A DNA stretch of 64,000 nt from Symbiodinium sp. CCMP2592 (taxonomy: Eukaryota; Sar; Dinophyceae; Suessiales; Symbiodiniaceae), in the NCBI GenBank assembly GCA_905221615.1, contig CAJNDT010005924.1:421822-485821 (forward strand), in the 5' to 3' direction. The notes below the pieces were generated by a model. The model made no database searches. It saw only the letters and a list, made by a program, of their open reading frames with translations, and had not been told where the DNA came from. The position numbers and the translations under genes were made by a program. Shown piece by piece: positions 49,462-61,615 of the stretch; position 1 is the stretch's first letter, and the number at the start of each line of letters is the position of its first letter.

Positions 49462-50740
49462 GTCATCTCTTCGCGATATGATATGATCATATGATCTGAG
49501 GCCGAGGGCCTTGCGGGCCTTGCTGAGTGCATCATGTGCAGTGCAGTGCAGCAAGTTTTGGCCCTGCTGTCAAACGAAAGCTTTTGCTCCAGCTGCTCAT
49601 GGCGTCTGGAGCCGACCTTGAGCCTAGAGCTGCAGCTCTGTGCAAATCCTGGTGCAAAAACGAGGTGTCGTGCAAGGTCTTTGCTCCAGAGTCCAGATTG
49701 CTGCACCAGCATTGGTTCTGTCCGCCTAGTGCGAATTCCGCAGCATGCAGCCGTGCAGAGTTCAAATTCTTCGGCCATGCAAGCATCATAGAAGCCTGCA
49801 CGTACACAGTAGACAGATTCGTGAATCAGAGGCTGGCGGAGTTGTCGCAATGTAGCTCTATTGCCTTGACTGCTTCGACGTGACACTCTTGCGATCTAGT
49901 TCGGTATCCATTTTGAGTTATTTGAGCTTGCCATGCGTGGACTCTTTCTACATGCATTTTTTTTGATGGGCGGATTTCGCTGTGTTGCACATGGAAGCTC
50001 ACTCAGAGATATGCATGCCGGTAGACATACATTCCGGAATCCACGTTCTTCTTAAGCGAACGATCTCTTATGGATCATGCAAACGAGCTCGCGCAAACCT
50101 TTCTGAAAGGAAATCTTTAAATTATTTTGCAGTTGTCGCGCGCTACGCGTGTCAAGTTTCCACATGTCTTTCATGTGCTTCAAGGAGAACAACAGTGTGG
50201 CATGAACGTTTCTCGAGGAGCGCAGGGATTCTGAGCATGGAGCGGGGGCCGCGCCAAAATATGTTGAGGCCGGACGGCCATTTGTTTTAGTTTTTGGACG
50301 GAAATGATGATTTTCTCTCGGAGCAGCACAACACTTTCATTGTCCATTGCAAAGGGAAGTCTTTTCAGCGTTGTGGGCGAACGTATTGCAGTGCATGTCT
50401 CGATCACGGGTCGCATGTCTTGTTTTGGTTCGTTTTGCAGGTGCAATAGTGTTGCGAGCATCACATACATTGAAAACATGTGATTCCATGTCCGTTTTGG
50501 CACAAAAGTCTTATCACGATATTGCCGGCATACATGACTGGTGATTTCAGGAAGCAAATATCCGATCGGGATCCAAAACGGCTTGATATATTTCGGATCC
50601 AGTTGTCATGTCACTTCGAAGTTCATTTTGACCCAAGAAAGGCTTTTTCTGGACTGCAGCATGCCAAATGTCGCTGTTAATTTTCGACTCATCGTTCAGG
50701 CTACCTGGGGGACCCCGTGTCTGTCATATGCGGGCTTTTG
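49462..50740. other. no gene recognised
   Basis: Frames on both strands overlap each other and lack motifs. A palindrome-rich patch (ATGATATGATCATATGATC) lies at 49476-49497, just after the stop of the preceding gene. Confidence 0.4.
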
Positions 50741-50900
50741 TAGTTAAGAAACTAGGCGAAAGCTGTTCTGCTTTAAAGAGTTGAGCCGGACGCCCACCGT
50801 ATCCTCCATAAGACAATAACTGTTTACACCTTCTAAGCCTCCCTTGAAGCTTCTTCAAAGCCGCTTTGATGGCTCAGGCCTTTTCATGCCCTCGAAGTTT
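50741..50900 (-). repeat. remnant of a related Copia LTR and 3' end
   Basis: GAGCCGGACGCCCACC and TATCCTCC with a following GTTTACACC match the LTR edge at 28985-29033, and CTTGAAGC-type text beyond matches the adjoining internal region. About 15-20% diverged, so an older relative inserted in the same orientation. Confidence 0.75.
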
Positions 50901-51397
50901 CAAAAGGGTCCGTTCAAAGACCCTCTTTGCCTTAGCTGAAACTCTTGAAATCAACTGGAAGTTCAAAACTAAGTTCGAACCCGGGGTTCGAGGCTTCGAA
51001 CTCAAAGAACTCTGGATTTCGGAACTCTAAGTTCCAAACCTTGGGTCTTCCCAAAAACCCATGTGGGGTTCAACCCAGCCCCGAAATATCTCGTAACAGT
51101 TTTTTCGGACCCCATTGGATTCTTTTTTCGCGCCACCAAGATCGTAATCTCGAAAAAAACATCTCAGGGTCTGGAAAAAGACCAGCCGAAATTCAAGTTG
51201 CGTGTGTAAATTTGATCTTCATTGTGGTGCGTGAAAGGATGCAAAGTTGCCGACCTTGCACGTGCACTGCAAATTAAACTTTGCAGTTGCAAACTTTGTT
51301 TTGTTTATTTTTCCAAGGCATGGGAGAACAAAAAATGATTGTACTTATGAAAGCCGTGTCGTCATCACGATGAGCAGTAGCTAGCAACTGAGTGGTC
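50901..51397. other. TTCGAA-rich sequence, no gene
   Basis: At 50960-51045 repeated GTTCGAAC/GAACTC words resemble those at 44160-44225. The rest shows no feature. Confidence 0.4.
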
Positions 51398-51627
51398 TAA
51401 TGCAGTAGTAGCAGTAGTAATAGTACTGGCAGTCGTAGTGGTAGTAGTCTTTGTCGTAGGAGAACTACAGTAGTCGTGCTAGTAGTCCTGCTCGTGGTAG
51501 TTAGTCATCGTGGTCGTTGTAGTGGCAGTTGTCCCAATGTTCGTCGTAGTAATAGTTGTTCCAGTAGTCGTCGTCGTTGTCTTAGTCGTCGTCGTGACTT
51601 CAGTTAGTTTCAGTAGTGGTAGTTGTT

Positions 51628-51658
<31 letters not shown>

Positions 51659-51715
51659 CAGTAGTAGTAGTGGTAGTAGTGGTAGTAGTGGTAGTAGTCT
51701 TAGTAGTGGTAGAGC

Positions 51716-51754
<39 letters not shown>

Positions 51755-51839
51755 CGTAGTAGTAGTAGTAGTAGAAGAAGTAACTAAGTACGAGTAGTAC
51801 CAGTAGTAGTAGTCGTACTAGTAGTACTACTAGTAGTGC

Positions 51840-51905
<66 letters not shown>

Positions 51906-51908
51906 CGC

Positions 51909-51944
<36 letters not shown>

Positions 51945-51945
51945 C

Positions 51946-51985
<40 letters not shown>

Positions 51986-51987
51986 AG
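51398..51987. repeat. (TAG)n microsatellite, interrupted
   Basis: About 590 bp of TAG/AGT/GTA repeats, purest at 51840-51985. Long Leu, Ser or Val runs predicted here are artefacts of the repeat. Confidence 0.95.
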
Positions 51988-52861
51988 AGTCCGTTTCTTT
52001 GCATGACCACTTGTCGTTCTTCAGCTCGTCTTCAGCATTCCGTCCGTGGCTTGCTGGACAAGAAATTGCCATCTTTCTGCAGCAATCTGTGTGTCTCGAG
52101 CCTTTCTCGTGTCCGTCTTCTCGCCACCATGTCTCGTCCTCATCCGCGTGCGGCTTGTGTGTGCGGAGCGTGCTACCGCACAGGCCTCCTGCACGGGCTA
52201 CTGTTGAGAAAGTCTTCGCCAAGTTGTCCGCGGCAGACGTGCACGTGGGCAGTCAAGCCGACGACATGTAGTGTGCATGCGGACTTACTTTTCGCCCACA
52301 CAGGCAATGCCTCTTGCAGAACGTCAAAAACTTCAGAAACTCCTTCGCGTCTCGGCTGCTTTCTTAACTCTTGCCTTTGCCACCATGCTTCGTCCAAGGT
52401 CCCTTGTTCCGCGTTGACTCCATGGAAGACAAGGTGCCGAGCGGGGTGCTTCCCTCCTAGCACTTCGCCGAGCGCACGTCCTTCCTGCTGAGGCTTGCGC
52501 AGTGCGCAAGTGCAAGAACAAGAAAGACGTATGCGGAGTCCGCGCGCCCCATCTCCTGGCCGTTGCAGGTCTGCTGTTTCCGTTCGCTTGCTCTGCGCTC
52601 GTGTGCCCTGTCGGCAGGAAAGTTGGGCAAGACGAAGAGGCTTCGCACGCCTTCGCTTGTTGTTGTGTTGTTGTTCCTCTCCTAGATGTTAGGCATGGTG
52701 CCAAATTGGACAAGGGAGATCTTATTTGTGGCGCTTGTCGCTGCGCGCTCTCCTGAGCCGTCCGTCTCTCAGTTTCTTGTTCTTCTCTTGCGAGGTATTC
52801 GTTTCTCCTTGTCTTAGGCTACCGCTGAACGCGCCGCGCCTGCACCGGCGCCCAGCAGCGA
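51988..52861. other. GC-rich interval, possible gene remnant
   Basis: Overlapping frames on both strands with many Cys (for example KCKNKKDVCGVRAP and LICGACRCALS on plus at 52500-52756). They could be exons of a Cys-rich protein, but no strand or splice pattern stands out. It ends at the sharp composition change at about 52862. Confidence 0.35.
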
Positions 52862-55019
52862 CAATATAATTCTTTACTTTTCACGATATTCATTGATTTT
52901 CAATCTAATTCATTTAAGATATATATTTAAGGATATATTATGAAGCTAATTTTTCATAATTATTGATCGGATTTAAAATAAGAATTTTTGAAATCTTCAT
53001 TTTTTCGAATCATCTATTTATAAATTTCCTAAGATCCTATATCCGAAAATCATCCCATACAATCTTACGAATTATCTGTTTCATATACTTATATGTAATT
53101 AGCAATATGTATATAATTAAATTGAAATATTTTTTCGAGACTATAATTTATAAATTAATTTCTTCGCAAAAAAAAAAAATATCATTTATCCGCTCCATAT
53201 TTTATATCATCTCCCCTGGTATAGAAAATATTATAATTGTTATTTTTAAGATTCGATATAGCATTTATGATAATATAAATTTGAATATATATCGGTATGA
53301 AGATCTACTTTTCTCGAATAAATAGATTTTTCAGATGATTTATATCGATTCTATTTATTCTTTTTTTTTGCGTATTATATATTATTAATGTTCAATTTTG
53401 ATATTAAAAAAATAAATATATAAATATATATTAATATATATATATATATCATATAGATATCTAGGGACGCCAATAAATCTAAATATGCGGACGAATTTTC
53501 AAATATAGATGAACTATATATTTTACGAACTATAAAATCTTTTATTGAAATTTTTGAATATTGGGATCTTTCTTATAATGAAAAATAATATTCTTGCTAT
53601 TATTACGCATATAGATAAAAAATTCGAATATTATGAAAGGAGAGAGAGAGAGAGAGAGCATCGCACAATAGTGGACTTACGGCTAGCGAATTAGCAGAGT
53701 CCCACTTTTTAGGCCGAACTGGCCGACCTCGGCCGAAGTTCCAGACGGCGACTGTTGAGCCCCCTAGGAAGCCGTAGGCGTATACCAGCTAGCTGCCGTA
53801 CTGATGACTCGGATTAATTCACATCAGGGCTGTGAACCAATACTCATATATACTATGTTGTGTGGGGGAATCTGCAATATGGTAGCCTACCAGTGCTGTT
53901 GCTTGCCATACACGGTGCCGCCGGAGCTTCAGTTGTACAGTTTTGTGAAATGCCCGCCGTCAATCACCCACAGTCGCAAGTTGTAGGGTACAGTGGTAGG
54001 CACAGTCGCTGCTGCAGTGACGTGCAATAGTGGAGAAGTGGCTGCTCGCCAATACGGCGAGTGATGTGCGGGGCTAAGCTCGAGACAGAATTCTGATTTC
54101 CGGCGTGAGGGGGGCCCCCCCTTAGCCTACGAGGCGGGTTGGGGGTCATAGGCTAGCGGTTCTGGGGGGCAAGCCGGTGAATCAGATCGAAAACAGTCTC
54201 GGCCTTTCACTCCTTCCTGTACTCCCTCCAGTGGGCGGAAACGCGCGAGGGGGGCACGGACTTCTTCGTGCTTCCCTCTGCCTGTGCTGAAGAAGAGAGC
54301 ATCCTTCCTTCAAAATAAATTTAATCTTCTAATAAAAATACTTATATTTTGTATTTAGTGACGTGACCTCTCCCTCTTCCACTTATTCTTATAATATTCT
54401 TCATTCTTCATATCTGGATCGTTTGAACTTTCCTGATTTCTTCAATCAAGCTTCTACCTTATATGAATTTATAATTTCCTATATCATCAGAATCTTTGAC
54501 CTATAAGAAATTATAATTCAAATATGAAATTCAATTTTGCGATTTTTTTATATTTTTCAAAATATATCTTGAAATTAAACTTTTAAATCGCTCAATAAAT
54601 GATCCAACCCTTATTATAGATATGGGCGTTATCCTCGACTATGCATTGGAATATATTGATTTCATTAATTTCTTATATAATTGAATTTATATAAGCTCCG
54701 ATATCATATAAATTTAAATTCATTGATAAAATCGTCAATTCATCAGGAATAAATTTCCAATCTATAGATTCCATAATCTAATGGCTCGCATACGCTGCAA
54801 GAATTGACGTTGTCGATGAGTCAGGATAAGAAATTTAGAGATCAAAGATCAATGACGAATAATAAGAAAACCCAGACGATATTTCTCGAGGATGTTTCAG
54901 AATTCCGCCGACTCGAATTGGAAATTGAGCTTACGAAAATTCAATTGATGCAGTCGCGATTAGAGATATATAAAAAAAAATGAGAAAAAAAGAAAGAATT
55001 CAAAAAGAAGGGGGCAGAA

Positions 55020-56818
55020 AAGGTCCCGGCGTCGCCCTCCCGATCTGTCCGATATCGTCCGATCCCGTCGAATCAGGTCAAGCGCATTTCCCCTACGAGG
55101 TAGGAGGCTCTTGCCGCGGTAGAGACTTCTTGCGATATCCGGATCTATCTTCTTGATTTAAGGGGGGTTGCTTAAATATTCTTGGTTCAGGGGTCAAGGA
55201 TTCTGAGCTTAGAGTTTCCGGGTTAGTATTTCTTCGATTCTGGATTTTAGGGTTTCAGGGTTCAATGATTTAGGGTTTCTGGGTTAGGTCCTCTGGGTTT
55301 AACGGTTTCGTGTTGAAAAGGTTAGGTTTGGAATTTCTGATCGGATTTGGGATGCGGGAATTATATTTTTAGGAATTTAAGATTTCTGCGTCGTATATTT
55401 CTGGATTAAGCGGTTTTCTAGATTTCGGAGAGTCCTGCATTGAGAATTTCTATGGTCTTCTAAATTTAGGAGATTAGAATTTCTATGACTAGTGATTAGG
55501 ATTTCAGGAATTAAAAATTCTAATAAAATATTTCTAAATATTATGCGAAGATATCCATTATTCTTGGCAATATGATATCTATATGCCAGGAATTAAGTGA
55601 ATTTATAAATTATTTCAAAATTTTATTTTTTTTATTGATTCTCGCTCTTAGGGATCGAGCATATCTACGACATTTCAATAACTAGTATTTCTATAGAGAG
55701 AATCGCCAAAACTTCTTCGGAATCCTAGACTATTCTCCAATAGTAAGATTCATTCTCTAATAATTTTTCGATCTTTGAAGACGAGCTCCGTTAAATCTCT
55801 GATATTTCAGAAGATAACGACCCAGGATAGAATACGATGAACTCTATGAAATAATTCTGATATATCATTTTATTTTTCTCCTAGGCGAAAGAAATTCTAT
55901 AGCTAATTTATTTATTCTTTTGAAATTTATTTTTTTTTTCAATCTCCAGCAATATATTCCGGAGCTCGTATCCCTCAGAAATAGATTAATTAAGACTAGA
56001 TCCTTTTTCATAGAAATCATATTTTCAAATTTCGTTTCATTAAATATGAATCATGTATAATAAGAATATTATCAAATTTAAATTAGGGGGGGCACTATTT
56101 CCAGCAACGTACGATGCTCCGTGCTATTAGCAAGACTAGTTATGCCTAATAATCTCATTCAATTCCAAGACTATATTAATTTCGCATTCGAGCATACATT
56201 CGAATATTTAAAGATATATCTTATACCTAATTGAAAATCCCATATATATATATAATAATCATTGAAAGACAGAAAGAAATAGAGAGAAACATAGAGAGAA
56301 GGTCAGAGAGATAGAGAGAGAAGAATAGAGAGAAAGATAGAAAGAAAGATAGAGAGAGAGATAGAGAGAAAGAGAAAGAGATAGAGAATTAGAGAGAGAG
56401 AAAGAGATGCATCGAGAGAACAAAAATAGAGAGAGAGACGTAGAGACAGAAAAATATAGAGAGAGAATATAAGTAGAGAGAGAGAGATAGAAATAAGAGA
56501 TATAGAGAGAGACGCAGAAAAGATCTAGAGAGAGATTCAGAGGCAGAGAGAGATAGAAAGAACTTGAAAGAAAGATAGAAAGAAATATAGATAGGCAAAA
56601 TTTCAGAGAGAGACGTGGAGAGAGATATAGAGAGAGATCCAGAGAGAGAGATATAAATATTCAGAGATATAAAATGAGAGAGAGAGAGAGAGAGAGTCTT
56701 AGAGATAGAGAGTCAGAGAGAGAGAGAGAGAGAGATTCAGAATCAGCCTCAGAGAGAGATGTAAAATCAGATTTTGAGAGAGATATAGAAGCAGATACAG
56801 AGAGAGACACAGAGAAAG

Positions 56819-56851
<33 letters not shown>

Positions 56852-57836
56852 ATTAGAGACAGAGAGAGAGATAGAGAGAGAGACAGAGAGAGACAGAGAG
56901 ATAGAGAGAGAGATAGATAGAGAGACAGAGAGGGACATAGAGACACAGAGAGAAAGAGAGATACAGACTTGGGTAATAAGGACCGTTTTCTACTGATTGT
57001 CTTATGAATTAATTGGATAGTCGGGGATCGTTTTCATGAAATGATCTGAGAATTTAATCAAGATGGCAGACAGTTTTTTTTTTCTGAAATTCCCAGACAA
57101 TTTCATAGACGCTAGATCTATGAACTTTGCGGAGATTTTCATAAGAATTCTTATGAAATTCTTAGCGAATTTCTCAGCAATATCTCCAGGATCTCGTATG
57201 AAACGAAATAAAGCAAAAACCTATGAAAATTACCGAGAATTTCATAGAAATGATCTGGCGCCCATACAGACAGACGTAATGACACGATATCGCGCTCCTA
57301 TTGAATTAAATAAATATTTTTATAAGAAAAGCAATAAATTCAAAATAAAGATTTCGATAATTGAAATCATATAGAGAAATAGAATCTATAGATATTCATT
57401 TTAAGATTTGTCATACGAATTATAATTAAGAAAAATCGTGAAAGAGCTGATTAAGTAGATTAGGATGCAAATTTTCAGAAAATTTTGAGAGATTAGAAAT
57501 TCAGAATCTTCTCATATTATATATAAGCTTCAATGCTATATAAATGATATAATATTTTTTAATGAGATTTATCAGATAATATTTCCTGAGAAAATTAAAT
57601 CTTTATCGATTTTAGATTTCTATTTTTTTATGAATATTCTGAAATTAGATAATATCAAATTCAATTTCGATCGTATTTTGAATTTAAATAATCATTAGAT
57701 ATCTCCAAGCTAGATATAGAAATTGATTCCGGAATATTTTGAATCTAGCCAGAAATCAATCGAATTTGTGCAAAATCTCACTGACGGAATATCGTGATTC
57801 CATACCTTGAGTCCCAAACGCTGGCAGGCCGGGAGA
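55020..57836. repeat. AT-domain long repeat, unit 1
   Basis: Opens with GTCGCCCTCCCGATCTG and contains TAGGAGGCTCTTGCCGCGG, TTGCGATATCCGGATC, TTTAGGG-like text, an AT-rich body, a GA-rich purine tract at 56256-56975 and a following TTTCATAGA-rich part. The same order recurs from 57837. Confidence 0.7.
56256..56975. repeat. GA-rich purine tract, longest copy
   Basis: About 720 bp on plus consisting almost only of A and G (GAGAGATAGAGAGA-type) with scattered T and C. Preceded by CCCATATATATATA. Confidence 0.9.
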
Positions 57837-59690
57837 TTGGGGAGGTAGATATCCGACGTCACCCTCCTGATCTGCCCGTAATCGCCTTATCTCCCCCAAA
57901 TCAAGCCAAGCACTGCACTACCCACGAGATAGGAGGCTCCTGCCGCGGCACGGGTCTCTTGCGATATCCGGATCCATCTTCTTGATTTAAGCGGGGTTAT
58001 TTTGAGGCATACCCGGTCTTCCACCTTCGTGATACCGGAATAAGGGATGAAATGGGCACCCCCTTGTCGGGTAACCGCTGCTTCCTCTTCCACCCAAAAA
58101 GGCACTCCGACAACTCCCGGCAAACTGCGAGGCTGGTACCCGGGGGTGGCTCAGCGCCCTGGTGGCCGTTGTGTCGGTGCCCAAGGCTGGACCACTGAAC
58201 TGTGTGCATCAAGGATTCTGGGCTTAGAGTTTCCGGGTTAGTTTTTTTGCGATTCTGGATTTTAGGGATTTCAGGGTTCAACGATTTAGGGTTTCTGGGT
58301 TAAATCTTTTGGATTTAGGGATTTCTAGATTTCGGGGAATCCTATCTTCAAGATTTCCAAATTTAGGAGATTCGAATTTCTATATATAATGCTTAGGATT
58401 TCAAGAATTAAAATTTACAAGAATATCTTCTTAAATATTATGCTAAGATATCTATTATTCTTGATAATATGATATCTATATGAAAAGGATTAGGAATATC
58501 TCTAAAATATTTTCATATTTTATTTACTTCCTAAGTTCTACGACTTATTCTTTTTATTTCTGAAATTCAATTTTATTCAATTTCCAGAAATATATTCGGA
58601 GCTTTTATCTCTCAGAAATATGATGATTATAATTAAACCTTTTCTCGTAGAGAATATATTTATAATTTTTTTTAGTTAAATATAATTTCTTTTATAAGAG
58701 ATTTATCAAAAATAAATTAGAGGGATCTACTATTCCGCGAAATTTACAAGACTAATCATACCTACCCATCCCATCTAAATCCAATCTTAAAATTATTTCG
58801 TATCCGAGCTTGCATTCGGATATTTAAAAATTCATCTTATATCCAGACGAGAACCCCATATATAACGTATTCGCAGACAAGCAGAAAGAAATAAAAAGAA
58901 GATAGAGGGAAAATCTCAGAGACAGATAGATAAGAATATAGAGAGAAATAGAAAATAAAATAGAGAGAGAAAGATAGATTTATCGAGAGAAGGAGATAGA
59001 AATAGATCCAGAAAAAAAATATATAGAGAGAGAAAGAATCAAAGATAAGAGATATATTCCGAACAAGATATAGAGAGAGATATAGAGGTATATAAAAAAC
59101 AGAAGGAGAGATAGAAAGAAAGGCAGATAGAGAGATTTCTTGAGGGATATAGAGAGAGATATAGTGCGAGAAAGAGAGAGAGAAAGATATAGAGAGAGAA
59201 ATAGAAAGAGAGCGAGAAACAGAAAGAGAGAGACAGAGAGGGATATAAGAGATATAGAATTTAATAATAAAGACCATTCTCTATTGATTTTCTAGGAATT
59301 AATCGAATTGTCGGCAATATATTTGTGCAATTTCTTGAGAATTTCATCAAAATTGCGGATCGTGCCAACTCCAAGAAATTCCTAGAGAATTTTATGCAAT
59401 ATTTTGAAATTCGCGGAGAATTTCATAGATTTTCTTGCAAGACCTCGAATATAATAAAATAAAGTAAAAGCCTATGAAAAAATTAAGGAAAAAATTCAAA
59501 AATTCATAGAAATGATCTAGCGACCACGAATCCGCGATTATATTTTAATAAAAAATTAGTATTCAATATCTCCGTGCTATTCATAGAGAACGGCAAAGAA
59601 AAAAGCAATGAGATAATAATTCCATATATATGGAAGATTAAATGAATTTTCATTCGCTTATATAATCGATTATTCAATATATAGCTTCTA
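57837..59690. repeat. AT-domain long repeat, unit 2, with a 200-bp GC-rich insertion
   Basis: Same landmarks as unit 1 (CACCCTCCTGATCTG, TAGGAGGCTCCTGCCGCGG, TTGCGATATCCGGATC). About 58000-58205 is extra GC-richer sequence absent from unit 1. The purine tract lies at 58870-59255, preceded by ATATCCAGACGAGAACCCC. Confidence 0.7.
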
Positions 59691-60780
59691 TCTAGACGAG
59701 AATCCCAAATATAATATATCCGTAGAGAGATGGAGAATGAGAAAGACGCAGAAGAGAGAGAGAGATAGAGAAAGAAGAATAGAGAGAAAATCAGAGAGAA
59801 GAGATAAGAGAGACCCAGAAAGAGATCTAAAAAAAGAAGAATAGATAGAGATATAGACAAAAATTTTGAGAAAAATAGAAAGAGAAAAAAGAAATAAAGA
59901 TAGAGAGAGAATGAGATAGAAAGAGAGAGACAATGAGAATTATAGACAGAGATATAGAAAAGAGAAAAAGAAATATAAAAAGAAAGAGATATCGAGAGAA
60001 ATTTATATAGAGATATATAGAGAGAAGAGAAAGAGAACGAGATAGAGATCTCGTGAAGAAATAATATTCATTAATATTCGATCTTGCATTCGAATATTTT
60101 ATATCCAGACGAGAATCATATTTTATAATACAGAATTTTAAAGAGATAGAGAATGAATGAGAAAAGAAAAAGATCCAGAAAGAGAGATAGAGAGAAGACT
60201 AAAGAAAAATTAAAGAGAAAGATAGAAAGAATATTAGAGAGAAAAAGAAAGAGAGATAGAAAGAGATAGAGAGAGAGAGATAGAGAGAGAAAGATAAAGA
60301 CAGAGAACGAAATGAAGAGATATAGAAAGAAAGATATATGAAGAAAGAAGAATTCTGCGGAAATATAAAGATGCTCAAATCTAGCTAGCACTCCTAGCCA
60401 AATTCAAGATTGAATTAATTTCGTATTGATCTTATATTCGAATATTTATATATATATTTTATATCCAAGCGAGAATCCCCTATATAATATAATCTCATAC
60501 AAACAGAAAGAAATAAAAATATATATAAAATATCAAAAAGATAGAACGAGAGAAGAATAGAGAGAGAAAAATAGATATAGAGAAATTCTAAAAAAATATA
60601 TAAAGATAAATCCAGAGAGATACGCAGAAACATACATATAGAGAAAGAGATAGAAAAGAAAAAATAAAGATAAATAAAGACAAAGAAATTTAGGAAAAAA
60701 AAATAAGAGAGAGAGAGAGAGATAAAGAGAAATAATCAAACAAAATATAGACAAGGAGATACAGAGAGACGGCACGTCAC
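59691..60780. repeat. three truncated repeat units with purine tracts
   Basis: The leader (CGAATATTT ... TATCCAGACGAGAAT) recurs near 59680, 60100 and 60460, each followed by a GA-rich tract (59725-60015, 60130-60345, 60500-60765). Only the end of the unit is present in each. Confidence 0.75.
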
Positions 60781-61261
60781 TGATTAGATAGTAGAGATTT
60801 TTTGATTTATTTCTCTATGAATTCAATAGTCGATACCATTTACACATTTTGCTGAGAATTTAATAATTAGAATTTTTATGAAATTACTCGACGGGTTCGT
60901 GGTTTCGTTTTATTGAATAAATATTTTTATAAGATAATCAATAAGCTTGAAATGAAGATTTCGACCTTCGAAATCATATAGAGAAATTGCTTATTATATA
61001 AACAGAAAATAAGATATTACGGGCCCCATATTTACAGCATTACTGTTTTTCATGTTTTTGGTTTGCTTCAGATTTGAAGCAACATCACTCGTGCACACGA
61101 TATCGTTATCCTCATATGCATATTCTTAAATAGGATACTTGTACGTATACCCATACATGTGCTTGTTTCAACTGTCTACGTGACTATAGAGCAGGAGGTT
61201 TGACTCACTTCTTGGCTGTTAGGTCGAAGGGCGAGACACTGCCATAACTAAGGGGGAAGGG

Positions 61262-61490
61262 CGGGGGGGGGGGGGGGGGGGCGGCCCCGGAAAAAAAAAA
61301 AAAAAAAAAAAAATGGAGGGGAGGGGGGGCAGCGCCAAAAAAAAAAAAAAAAAAAAAAAAAAAACTAAATCTAAATCTATTTTTTTTTTTTTGTGCGCTT
61401 CCCCCCCCCCAGCAGATTTTTTTTTTTTTTTGGGGCTGCCCCCCCCCACACCCCCCCCCCGCTCCGGTGTTTTTTTTTTTTTTTTTTTTG
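61262..61490. repeat. stacked homopolymer runs
   Basis: Runs of G (about 20), A (about 23), A (about 27), T (about 13), C (about 10), T (about 14), C and T (about 20) follow one another. Such a stack is hard for any sequencing platform and may be partly artefact. Confidence 0.9.
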
Positions 61491-61615
61491 GAAGCAAGGC
61501 AAGCGACAGCCAACGCCATGGTGCGCCATACTGCGGGAGCGGACACCAACCAAGAGCCACATGATTTAAACCTGGTGTCCTTAGCCGTTAGCCCATGCAA
61601 GCCTCACTGCAAGTG

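Larger units (their letters stand above)
52862..61010. other. AT-rich domain without genes
   Basis: Base composition changes abruptly at 52862 from GC-rich to strongly AT-rich, apart from GC-richer patches at about 53660-54300, 55000-55150 and 57800-58210. No frame has protein-like sequence; the long minus frames of Leu/Ser/Ile are translations of purine tracts. It contains diverged repeat units described separately. Confidence 0.8.

Noticed and set aside
51510-52010. Long Val/Ser (plus) and Leu/Tyr (minus) frames
   Set aside because: They are translations of the TAG microsatellite.
56389-60775. Several minus-strand Leu/Ser/Ile-rich frames resembling membrane proteins
   Set aside because: They are the complement of GA-rich purine tracts with no independent coding evidence.
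61491-61615. Functional tRNA gene
   Set aside because: A- and B-box-like words are too close together and no acceptor stem or anticodon arm folds.
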